DNA of 64,000 nt from Rotaria macrura (taxonomy: Eukaryota; Rotifera; Eurotatoria; Philodinida; Philodinidae): positions 149,981-213,980 of the forward strand of contig OENT01000105.1 of assembly GCA_900239685.1 (NCBI GenBank). The letters run 5' to 3'. The position numbers and the translations under genes are program-made. The number at the start of each line of letters is the position of its first letter. Position 1 is the stretch's first letter. Positions 1-10,990 of the stretch are shown here, one piece after another. Under the pieces are notes generated by a model. That model was not told where the DNA came from, did not search any database, and saw nothing but the letters and a program-made list of their open reading frames with translations.

Positions 1-3000
1 TTAAATTTGTGCTTTATCCAATCAGATGATTGCATCGACCGTCATTTAAGTTAGCAAAGAAACGATCGGTCATCTGATTTCCAAGATAATTAAAAATATT
101 CCATAATACAATATAAAAAAAACTACTAAAAAACGCTAAACTTCATCTAGAAACTTATAGATACTATTTCAAACGTTTCATCAAATATTTGATTTTCATT
201 TAAATATTGATAAAAAAAAGTTACCATTATAATCACGTCTGGCAATGAGAACCGTCGGATGTCTTGTTTCTATTGGTTTTTTTCTAACGCTCTCAATGTG
301 TAAAAGTGTCTCGAGTATTCTATTTCTTGCTATCCAAATCCATAGTTATTCAGTTAGTTTCTTTAGTATTAACTTCGTTTGAGAGACAGAACAGCAGCAG
401 ATAGCATTCTAGTGAAAAAAGTCGATTATTTTCCTAAGACTCGGGAGTCATTTGTAAAAATAAAATTTTCTAACAAGTTCTCTCGAAGATTCGTAACATT
501 AACGCTTTCGAAAATTTTTCCGAAAAGATACTACAGTTAATTCAAACAAAGACATTTACAGCTGTTATTTCTGTTCGAATTGAGTAAGTATCATTGGAAT
601 CTACAGTGAGTTCTATCAATTGAAACGCATTTATTAACTCCTAGTTGCATCGAATGAACAACACATTAATTCATAAAGACGCTAAAGAACTCTTTCAGAT
701 AAATCGGTATTTATTTTAAGGTTCTCCCTTTTACTGCGAAAAATATTTTCGAATCATTCTACGTTAAAACATGTGCCATGAACGATGATATACACACTTT
801 ATACAACGTGTCGAAACACAAGATCTTGTAGATATGCTTCTTTTATACCGTACAATTGTGCTGTTTGCATCTGCAAATTCATCGGTGAAGCATGTATTTT
901 TAAAATGACAGATGACGAAAATTTATGAAATATATTTTGATTGGAGAGAGAGAGAGAGACAGAGAAAGAAACCTCATCCTCAGTAACCTATGTCAGTGTA
1001 GATACTTTTAATGTTACGTGAAGAATCGTATCGCTGACTTTTTCTTTAAAGAAAATGTCAAATCGATCTTAAAAGTGCTCAACAGAGAAACAGTTGAAAA
1101 TGTTAGTGAGCTTCGATTTCATTGAAAACAAAAGTCCATGTCATCAATCAAAGACTTAATATATTAGATTCCACTTGCGACTGACTGAACTCTTTGTTAG
1201 CTCGTGATGTGAGAAGTTCCGTATTTTTCTTTTTGAACTCCGATTTGGATACATGCGCTTTCAAAATAATTGACAAATAAATGGTAGTTCAAGTCACACG
1301 AAGATACAATGTACATACTGTACATTATGCAACGATGTAGAACATTTGACTTCGACATCTAAGTTGCTGTTCTTAAAAATGAGCATAGACCATAGTTTTC
1401 CAACACGTTTTGAAGACATTCAGATGCACTAATAGAAATTGAGATCTTTGTGATCTGCTTTCGGTCTCTTGGATATTAGAGAATTCTGTGCGCTTATTAT
1501 ATCGATAGGAGAATCTTTGAAAACTTGAAAAATAATCAAGAAAACTAAAATTATAATACAAGTGAAAGTCTCAATTCTTGCCGTCACACAAACTTAGTAA
1601 CTTCAATATTTCGACACAACTAACTTGATTTACTAATACAGTAATTCACGCAGAGAACTCCTTGGATTCTATTAGACAAATATTAATTGATAATAATCAC
1701 ATTTTTTCATGCCCGACTATCTTCTCAAATATTCAATCATTTGTTCTAAATATTCAAAACTTCACATGCTTATCTTCATCTTATGCATAGGCAATAACAA
1801 TTAACTACACATCCATCCCTCTCTTGACAGCTTTTTAATATGTATACAGTTCAATATTATGTCTCTTAGATTGTGAGCTACGCATTTTAATGTTATCGAT
1901 CAAAACTGTCGTTTTAATTAAGCAAATATGATATATATATATATATATATGAGTTAGTCCGCCTTCATGATCGACTTCAAATGATGATAGTATCTATCTT
2001 TTCTTATCAAAAAAAGTGTGATCTATCAAAACTGATACCTGTTCCATCATCGTTATATCATTTTATTTCGTTGTTTTCTAAGTTGTTCAATGTCTCAATG
2101 TTGAATAGCTTTAACGATTGTTTTACGGTTTACTGTCATAGTGCAAGTATCATATAAATATAAAGCTAGAAAAAAGAAGAAATTTTCGATGCAACCTACA
2201 TCAGAACTATATCAATTAGTAGTGGAGCAAGAAAACAAATCCTAGAGGGCGTTCAGTTGCCCATAGCGCACCCCTGGCTCCAACATTTATCTCAATTAAG
2301 GAGCCTACGGTGGTTCTGAATAAGACAATTGTTTTTATTTTTTGAAGCATAATGGATCACTACGAAAAGTCTAAGTATTTTTATATTGTCATTCTTAAAA
2401 ACTCTTTCGAATTTTTATTAAATCAAAGACGAACGAACACGATCAATTCAATCGAAATACATACACTACCACGCATACAAATATGTAATATGATGTATCA
2501 TGATTTCGTTTTTTTCTCATTGATTGACTATTCCACTCAGGCATCATTTGATTCATAATCTAATTATTCATAATCGAAGGAGGTACATAAAACATCTGAT
2601 TAGCATTAGGAATCTGATTTGATCGAAATTTAGTTATTAATTAGAAATTCACTTAGAAAAGCTCAAAGGTCTTGGTCGATTTATATTGTATATTCTATAT
2701 TGAAACAACCCGCTTTAGTAGCATATGTTTATGCATCATTTTCTATAGCCGTTATTAAATTAATAGAATAAAAAACTTGGGGAAATTATTACTTGATGAA
2801 CATACGTCGGTAGCTGTTGAGGTTTCTTTAAACATAAGAAAACCTGTAATTTGTCTTGAAAATTTCTTCTCTGATTCACATTATATTGTTGTCACATAGT
2901 AATTCAATGTCTATGTAAAGTAGAAAAGACACTTTCAAGGTATAACTTTAGTTAATCGTATAAATTAATTAGTACTACGATGAAATATTTAATAAATTAA

Positions 3001-3269
3001 AGAAAGAAAACAACGAGTCTTTATAGAATCATTTGTAGAAGAGCTTCATTAAGAACTCAAATTTTTTCATGTGAACGAAAAACTCATTGAAAATGACAGG
3101 TTAGGGTAATCATAGCATATTTTTTTCACAATATGAGATCGTTATATTTTAATATTTTAGAGACTTTATTCGGCTTTCACCCATTGCAGTTACACAGAGA
3201 TGTATTCTTTTTTATATAAATTATAGAAAAAAGAAGAACAACATGTAGAAAAACAACAACAACAAACTA
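1..3269. other. Gene-free left flank
   Basis: I see no convincing coding exon on either strand. The open frames are short (under 70 codons), rich in Ile/Lys/Phe/Tyr and lack splice-consistent partners. The stretch contains a short GA run near 944-960, a TA microsatellite near 1929-1950 and a small GC-rich palindrome near 2242-2276. The last few hundred bases before 3270 are probably the 3' untranslated region of the PTB-domain gene. Confidence 0.6.
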
Positions 3270-6200
3270 CTACATAGGTCGATACCACAACGAGGGATGC
3301 GCAAGCGGAACTCGATTTATAAAGTTTGGTCGAGAAAACAATGGTGTTGGATTGAACGTTTGTTTCGGATAAAATGGTGTATTAAATGGAAGATATGTTG
3401 CACCAAATGGACGCAATACTTGTTGATTTGCCAGAGGAAAATTTGGTGTAGGATATTGTTGCTGTTGTTGTTCTTGTATTGGCGGCCGAATTAATGATGT
3501 TGCACGAAGGTTATGTCGACGATCAGATTTTGGCGCTGGTCGATTGACTACATCATTATATAAATGTCGATAATCTTTAACTGTATTGATACGAGCACGG
3601 TCAAGTTTAAGTGGACGTCGTTTACCATGACGATCCTCAAAGAAGCCATTGACAACTTCATAATCAATATCTTGATTATCAATATTGCGAAATTTATCTT
3701 GTTTTGATCGTTTCTTATGTTTTTTCTGTTCATAATTCGATAACATAGATGGTGGTCTATCGTCGAATAACATCGATTTTCTTAGTTGTTCATCATGCAG
3801 TGTTAAACGTTCGATCTCATTTGGTAATTCCTGATCGATTTCATAATCATAATTTATTGTTGAATTTATCGGCGGTCGAGTAGAATATGATTGTTGTGGA
3901 GCCGACATTGGTTGTTCGTCGTTTACTACTGAAGTACCATTTGTATCACTTACCCATCGAATAAAAACATCTTGACCAGAATTGACATCTTTTATACGTT
4001 CAACACGAATAAGATTCGGTGCCGGTGCATACGGATCGATTGATGTTTGTTGAGCAGAAACTGCTGTTGTCGTAGAAGGAACAGTATTCACCGATAAACA
4101 TTGAGAATCAGATTGAGGAAAAGATGTTTGCTGTTGCTGTTGTTGTTGATGCTGTTGTTGCTGTTGTTGCTGCTGCTGATGATGTTGCTGTTGAGTAGAA
4201 ATTGATGCTATCGATGCTAAGCGTCGCCGCCGATGACGACGACGACTTCGACGATTATGTTCACATGATGAGCATGTCGAACTAGATGATGAAGATGTTG
4301 AAGATGATCGACCTGAACTACACGACGAAGCTACAAAAAAAGTTTAGAAAACATTTCGATATCATCGTTTTTTATTATGATAACAGTTAAATTAGTTACA
4401 TCTTGATGTTGAAGGGTTAATTTTCTTCGTTGATCGATCAACATCATGTTTATGATGTTCCCATAGTTGCCATGTATCAATAGGTACACGATCTGTTTTA
4501 TAAAAGAATCCAGAACCTTCTGTATTTGTTTGATAATCTAATGTTCGATCACGATCTGGTGCTGGAACAATGCGTATTTCATTGTCAATTTCTTTATTTT
4601 TTGATCCATAATCATCAACCTAAAATACATGTGACAGATGAATTCAGTACTGTTGAAAACTCGCAAGTAAAACTAGCATCAAAGTCATTTTATAGAATTG
4701 ATCAAACGAATGTGTTCAGTTGAAAGAGTTGAAGAATCATGTTTTTAAATTCGACAACGAAGAAAAACATTTCACGATTTCTACTAATGCATTGGTCATG
4801 TATGCAAATCTAGCTATGATTGTGTTATTTATCGAAAAGAATTGTATATGAAAAACAATTCAATTCGAACGGTGAATTTTATTTCTTTTTGACTTTATTG
4901 CATTCTTATTAATATACGAGCTCTCATTGTTAATTTTACCACGAAGATCAATTTATTGTATGATCATAGTAACATAAAAGAATAATACTTAAGCCCCCCC
5001 CCCCTCAAAAAAAGTCGATTTTCGTCAAAAAAAATGAAAATTGAGATAACACCATGACGTGATAGCCCATGTTCTGCTCTTTCAGAATCACTAGTTTTTT
5101 TTCCGAAGACCATTTTTTGACCGAAATTTTTAGTGATCTTTGAGAGGTTCTCCATGTCAAAAACGATTGTTTTTAATTAGGTCTTCGATCTCTAATTAAT
5201 GATTATTTAATTAATAATTCAAAATTAATTAAGGGCTCAGGGTGTGGAGAATTAAAAGCTACGTCGGACTAGTTTGGTGAATTTCCTCAAAAACCGCGTG
5301 AAAATTGCAGAAAATATAAAAAACAGCAAAATATTTTCGAAAAAATGTTTTTATGTTTTTCTCAAAATCATGTTTTTCCATTTTCTATCCTAGTTATTGT
5401 GCCTTCAACTATGGTTTTTCGAGAAATGTTTTTTACCATGCAAAGACGCAGGGCATGATCGGCTCCAATTTTGAAAAAGCTTCTTTTTTATGCCCAAAAA
5501 AGATTGCCTACAAAATTCACTTGCAGTCTTTTGGCGTTTTTTCAAGGACTTTGAATTGTGGAAACTTTTTTGGCTTACAGAATAGATTTTTTAAAAATCA
5601 AAGCATCAGATGCCCTGCATCTTTGCATGCTCTATCGAATGGTTAAAAAAAATTTTTTTTTCGAAAAATATAAGTTGAAGGTAAAATAACTAGGATGGAA
5701 AATAGGTCATTTTTAACCAGTGTTCACTTTATAACTTCGTTAAACTTGCATATTTCGGGCTGAAATTTTTATCGTAGGCTACCCACTTCAGTCCTAACAT
5801 AACCTGAAAATTTCAGCCGATTTGGACTTCGTTTCACGAAAATCGACTTTTCAAGGGGGGGGGGGGGCTTAAACATCATTATCTTCTTGATTAGTACTTA
5901 AAGCTATGTACGACAATAATATTAATCGTGCAATTGATTAAACACAGATGTATCATCTTTACCGATAACAAATATCGTTCATTCAAAAAGTATACTTACT
6001 CTTAGTACATTAGAAATAGGTTATTTGAAAGTATAAAGCGGTGAAAAAAAACACGTTACACTTGTTCTCTTTGAAGAGATCATAATAGAAAATAACGCCG
6101 CAAATACGTCTTTATTGTCCAGCAAAGAGAGTTGTTTGTATGAAAGAAAGATATTTGTAGAAAAATATTACTGTGTCAGATCTGATACTACTTATTATGA

Positions 6201-7444
6201 TATGAAGATGCCCATTGGCAAAGGCTTTGTTCTGCGCAAAAAGAAATCGATTTTAATGATTTACTTTAAAATAAAGTGGTACTTTTGAACAATCTTGTTG
6301 TGCTGGAGTTGCCTGATAAGAACTAAAGCAAGCTTGAACAAGTGCCAATGCAGCTTGTCTTGTTTTCGTTACAAAACAATGACATTCATCAACAGGTAAA
6401 TGACGACTACGTCGAAAAGTTACAGCAAATAATGGTGGGTTTCGTGTATTTTCCATTCGTGCTGCAGCTGGTGAATCTAATGGTACAAAACGCCAACCAT
6501 TGGGAAATTCAGCCCCTGTTTGCGTACGAGTGGCAAAACGAATACTAGCACAATAGACCAGAGAACGTATAGGATAAAATAGAACAACGGATGGATCACG
6601 AGCAAATTGTAGCTGTAAACCATTATCATATATAGATAGCCATGCTTCAATACCTGTGCGTTAAATAAAAATACTTTGTAATTTGAAATTTTTCAAAATT
6701 AAAATATATTTAATCGAGTACCTCGAACAACTTCTTTACCATCGACTGGATATCGTCGAGATAGTGGTTCCTGTATTGCATCGATACCACGTTGACCTGG
6801 TGAAGAAATAGCTGTACCCAAATAGAGTACACTACATTTAGCTCTAAATAATAATTATGAAATGTATTAAATGATCGTTATCGTGGTACATTTTGATCGA
6901 AACATATATTTTTAAATTGATAGAAATCAGTAATTTAGTTTCTCAACTAATTAAATCTGTTATGCTATGCACGAATGATTTAAGAAATAAACCTGAATGA
7001 AAACTTGGGCAAATAAAGAAACATGTGATTATTTCATTTTCAAATTGATTCAATCATTTGTTAAATTTAAAAGGAAGAAAAATACAAGTATTCAATTATG
7101 AGTTGATTAATTTAGATTTATGCTTGATCAACCAGAAAAATGTCTACAGATTACCCGCCATGTATGTCTTCATGTTCATGAAATATTTTAGATATCTCAT
7201 CGAGTACTCGTTTAATCGAAGAAGAAGTTAAAAAATACTGCACTTACAAGGGTTGAGAACCATCGATCAAAATTGGTCGATATTGCAATTGTTGTTGATT
7301 ACTATCATAGATATTTTCGTCAAACATCATACGAGATGATGTTGGCTCAATATTATCTGGATAAACATGTTGAACTAATCTCGATGGTTCTACACTTTGA
7401 CCATTTTCATCGATATAAGCATATTCAGTAGTTGGATAATACAT
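3270..7444 (-). CDS. PTB/PID-domain protein with poly-Q disordered tail, 5 exons
   Basis: Exons in reading order are 7444-7248, 6843-6722, 6653-6265, 4619-4400 and 4330-3270. All borders are GT/AG and phases close, giving about 662 residues. Residues about 67-236 look like a phosphotyrosine-binding (PTB/PID) domain: a KCSVLYLGTA first strand, then RGIDAIQEPLSRR, a strand ending LSIYDNGLQLQF, a YPIRSLVYC core, and a final helix with CHCFVTKTRQAALALVQACF. PTB domains bind NPxY-type peptides in membrane-proximal adaptors. The region after residue 310 is disordered: a Ser/Cys run, an Arg-rich cluster RRSRRRHRRRR, a Gln/His tract (bases about 4129-4196) and a Pro-rich end. I chose ATG 7444 because the upstream in-frame start is only GTG; a further 5' exon cannot be excluded. 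I could not assign it to a named adaptor family (not clearly Numb, GULP, Shc or FAM43). Confidence 0.8.
4989..5872. mobile_element. TTAA-flanked inverted-repeat element (non-autonomous, piggyBac-like)
   Basis: The element lies in the intron between exons 3 and 4 of the PTB gene. It begins TTAA-G-C(11) and ends G(13)-C-TTAA. Inside the homopolymers the two ends share an inverted GTCGATTTTCGT block. Internal inverted repeats also pair: the CCTAGTTATT block near 5389 with its complement near 5687, and a GCAGGGCAT block near 5449 with its complement near 5613, so the whole element can fold back. There is no transposase ORF. TTAA flanks are typical of piggyBac insertions, but the C-homopolymer ends are unusual, so the superfamily is inference. 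Confidence 0.6.
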
Positions 7445-9625
7445 GCTTAGTATGAATTGAAGATTTCTCACGATTCAAAAATCAAGTCGATCGGAACATT
7501 ACTCTTCTTTCGATTGATATGAGAAGCATTACTAAGAAGAGAAAAAAGAAATTGTAGTCTTCTTCTTATTGCTACTTACTAGACACAATAGATGATATGC
7601 GATAGTTGGTGTTCACTGAACCGTATCAATGACGAAGATGGCCATAAAGCAAAAGAAATATGTGGAGAATGGTGAAAGTGTCATTGTAAGGCGGTAACGA
7701 AGATAACTATCGATTTTTCTTTTTTTCGATTTCTCTCGTTCTTTTTCGTTTTGAGCGTGGCTCATTGCCAGATTGCTCATTGACCTCGTGCATATTGTTA
7801 ACTAATGCACAAATATATCTGTATGGGTCACTAGTTAGTCTAGTAGATAATCATTATACTGGAAAAGAAACAGTTACCGTCAGTAGTACTGTCTTTACAA
7901 GTTCTCAACATATCTCATTGAATGTAAAATTACCATAATATCACTAAGGAAAATAAAACTTGTGACAGTGATAATTTTGAATGTATTTTTTTCACAAATT
8001 TATTATAAACTGATATAAAGTGATAAAAACTTAATCATGAGATCTCTATTAGTAGTATATATAGCAGGCAAATAGACGTTCTATTACTCGTCACATCTAT
8101 TGCTTTGAACTGTAGACGTATAAATGTTCAAAGTAATTATTTTGCATTATGATCTCTGTATAAAATACAAAACGAACTTATTTCTTTGTCAAAGTGTTAT
8201 ATTGGTTCAAATAAGAGCAATCACTGTTAAAAATTAATGTCTTTTAAATATTTCATAGCTCACGTAAATCTATCAAAACAATACATCGGATTATTTTATA
8301 GATGTGAATTTACAAAATCGTAAGATCTCATGTACACAATTGCCTTGAAAAATCGAATATTTATTTGCAATTTTTCGTATAATAAGAAAAAGTTTTCTTT
8401 TGTTTTAATCACAATAAAATTCAGATAAAGAATTGATTATGTTACAACTTTACGGCCGTAAATAAAACGACTTAAGTTTTTGTCTGATGTATCTTAGTGA
8501 ATCGATGACAGATTTATACATACATCGCTGTCTAATCATGAAAACCTACATTCAGAACTGATCAATTTCATAGTTGCCCATAAAAAGCGAATACAAGAAA
8601 TAACTTCGAAATGTCAATGGTATTTATATTTGCTTGTAATATAACTGCTTAACATTTCAATCTTCTTTTTGACGAAAGCAAAAGTCGAGTGATCAATCTT
8701 ATTGAAATAATTATTTCTGTTTTTTATATCAACGTCACTTTATCACGAAAGACGTCACGCATCAAGTGTCCTCCTGATTCAAATAAATCAATTTATACGT
8801 AAAGCATGTCACGAACATAAATACTTTTTCCTATTCAACAGCGTATATATATATATATATGTCTGTGTGTGTTATCGATTGTTTGACAGTGATTACAGTT
8901 GTAATACGATCATTACAAAATGTTTTCGATGAACTCTAACTTCAAAACAGTTAATACATAGAGTAGTAGTATGAATAGTAGTTATATAGCTATTGTCTAG
9001 TGTCACCAGGGCCAATTTTGGGCGATATGCATGAATGTCTCTAAAATATTTCAAGTCGTGTCACAGTGTTAGAATTTGAACACGTATTATCATATACGAA
9101 TCAAATCGGGCACGGCAATAAACGCGAATGAATTGATTCAGCGTCACATTCAACGCGCATTTTGAAGCGAATACCGCTTTGTTACCGATTATGATTTAAA
9201 AAATCCGAATCAATGCACACGAAAACAGTATACTTATTATTTAGTCAAACATTTGTTGAAATTTGCACGGAAAAATCTGTTCGATTTCACTTGATTTGAA
9301 CCATTCGTAATGTATTTCGACCGTTATCTTATCTCTTTCGATTATCAAAGCTTACCTATCAGTATCACCATGGTTCCCGATTACTTTTGAATGTGTGGGG
9401 GGCTAAATTTTCGCAGAAATGTTAAGCTGTTTCGGCAGACAGTATTCAATAAATCACATTTATTTCATAATATCATACTCTAAGTTTGTTTTTATTAAAA
9501 GGCAAAATATGCATAAAAAAATAACATTGCAAAAAGCTTTTCAAAATTCATCCTCTCTCAGGTTCATTTGATTAGATTGGAAAAATAATGTTACGTTTCG
9601 TGACTTCGCACGCGCTGGGTTTTTT
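7445..9625. other. Upstream region of the PTB gene, no gene seen
   Basis: This AT-rich stretch has no supported exon. The first part should hold the promoter and 5' untranslated region of the minus-strand PTB gene. A TA run followed by TGTGTG lies near 8846-8875. I recognise no other repeat or RNA gene here. Confidence 0.5.
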
Positions 9626-10017
9626 ATGAAATCTTGAACAACCCAGTGAAAAATTTTCGCTGATTTTAATCGAATTATTCTGCAACAAAATCAAAATTGA
9701 AATCGATTGATAATTTTGATTATTGTAGATCCCGACTTAACCATTACGTCATATTGCTACTTATCCAGTGTTAAATTTTCGGATTAAAATTGATTATTTT
9801 GCAACGAAATCGAAATTATCAATCCATTTTAAATTTTGATTTTGCTGCATAATAAGCAATTTTAATCCGAGAGTTTCATACTGAATTGGTAGCAATATGA
9901 AGTAATGGTTAAGTCGGGATCTACAATAATCAAAATTATCAATCGATTTCAATTTTGATTTTGTTGCAGAATAATTCGATTAAAATCAGCGAAAATTTTT
10001 CAGTGGGAATGAAATCT
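9626..10017. mobile_element. Foldback element with ~118-bp arms and 9-bp flanking repeats
   Basis: The left arm starts near 9642 (CCCAGTGAAAAATTTTCGC) and the right arm ends near 10007 as its near-perfect complement. I could follow the pairing for about 118 bases per arm with only a couple of mismatches. Inside lies a second, weaker inverted pair (CGGATTAAAATTG near 9779 against CAATTTTAATCCG near 9870). The 9-mer ATGAAATCT occurs directly on both sides (9626-9634 and 10009-10017). Long terminal inverted repeats with 9-bp duplications are the hallmark of Mutator-like (MULE) elements. However, about 8-9 extra bases lie between the left 9-mer and the arm, so the family is a guess. There is no coding capacity. 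Confidence 0.65.
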
Positions 10018-10048
10018 ATTGCATCATCTGTTAATTGTATGTCAAGAG

Positions 10049-10279
10049 TAGATAACTAGGGTGGCACTTTCACTTTCCTTTGGGGAAGGGAAGCTTTTCA
10101 ACTTTCAAGTTTTCTTTAGAAGAAAGCAAAATCGACTACTTTCTTTAGCGTTTTTCATATTTTATGGAAGAAAATAATGCAAATGATGCTGCTCACTTCA
10201 GAAAATACTTTTAAAAATTCAAAAAGAAAGTTTAACTTTCCCTAGAAATGAAAGGAAAAGTGCCGCCCCTATAGATAAC
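10049..10279. mobile_element. hAT-type MITE with perfect 8-bp target-site duplication
   Basis: The element occupies 10057-10271 (215 bp). It starts TAGGGTGGCACTTTC and its right end, read in complement, starts TAGGGGCGGCACTTTTC. The 8-mer TAGATAAC lies immediately outside both ends (10049-10056 and 10272-10279). The 8-bp duplication and the YARNG-type terminus are diagnostic of the hAT superfamily. It has no ORF, so it must have been moved in trans. Intact flanks suggest a fairly recent insertion compared with the other elements in this window. Confidence 0.85.
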
Positions 10280-10338
10280 TTCAATAATATTTCGACAGTT
10301 GTATTACTGAAGCGATTTCTTAACCAGATTTTTAACGA

Positions 10339-10677
10339 TCACAGAGCACTAAACATTCGTTCAGGTTCATTAGAACCAACTGCAAATGTTCCAACTATTT
10401 GATACAATCGAAACCATTCTGGGCATTGTTCACTATCAAATTTTGCAAGTGTTGTTAGTATTGATGGAATCGAAGTAATATTTTCAACAATTTTTAGGAA
10501 GGCATAGATATCGTCTTTAAAATATTGTATATTAAGTAATGGATAATCAGTTCGTTCGTATACATTTCTATCAACACCCTTGTGTACGTATGTGCTAGGA
10601 GATATGTATTTGGTTATTACCGGATTGCTGATTAACTCTTCAGGTGAAAATTTTGTAGGAGAAGAGAATATGCACAA
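10339..10677 (-). pseudogene. hAT transposase C-terminal relic
   Basis: The frame reads into a segment ending WFRLYQIVGTFAVGSNEPER, then MFSAL and a stop. This resembles the hAT C-terminal dimerisation signature (a Leu-rich helix, then a small-residue V-x-S motif, then ER-x-FS) seen in hAT transposases and domesticated ZNF862/ZBED-type genes. The frame has no ATG: it opens on TTG and runs back into non-coding sequence. The zinc-finger and RNase-H-like catalytic parts are missing and the C-terminus stops right after the motif. I read it as a decayed fragment. The distance to the MITE at 10057 is short, but the relic need not be its source. Confidence 0.5.
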
Positions 10678-10744
10678 ATTCTGAATCAGTTACTTTGCTT
10701 CAGAATCAAAACGATCATCTAATGCTTTTAAAACATTTTGAACA

Positions 10745-10970
10745 AAACAAATAGATATTTCGGCAGAAACAATAAATAGAATGAATACATATCTTGGCAG
10801 AAAAAGTGAATAGGATAAATAAATATTCATGCAGAGACAGCAAATAGAATGAACAGATATTTGGGCAGGGGAAGTAGACAGAATAAATTTTCTGGCAGAA
10901 ACAGTACATACAATGAATTGATATTCTAGAAGAAATTTTAAACAAATATTCTGACAGAAATGAGAATTTA
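10745..10970. repeat. Degenerate minisatellite, ~34-bp unit, 6-7 copies
   Basis: Successive units begin GGCAGAAACA and continue with a TAAATAGAATGAATA-like core and a GATATT end. They start near 10762, 10796, 10830, 10864, 10894 and 10928, and the last ones are shorter. Units differ by several substitutions and small deletions. A 91-codon open frame on the minus strand is a by-product of the repeat (recurring Cys/Phe/Tyr/Ile pattern) and is not treated as a gene. Confidence 0.75.
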
Positions 10971-10990
10971 AATATCGAATTCACAAACAA

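Noticed and set aside
7444-7471. Upstream extension of the PTB protein by nine residues
   Set aside because: The extended frame begins with GTG, not ATG; the ATG at 7444 is the first normal start.
10715-10990. 91-codon Cys/Phe/Tyr-rich minus frame that might suggest a membrane protein
   Set aside because: Its periodicity follows the 34-bp minisatellite units exactly.
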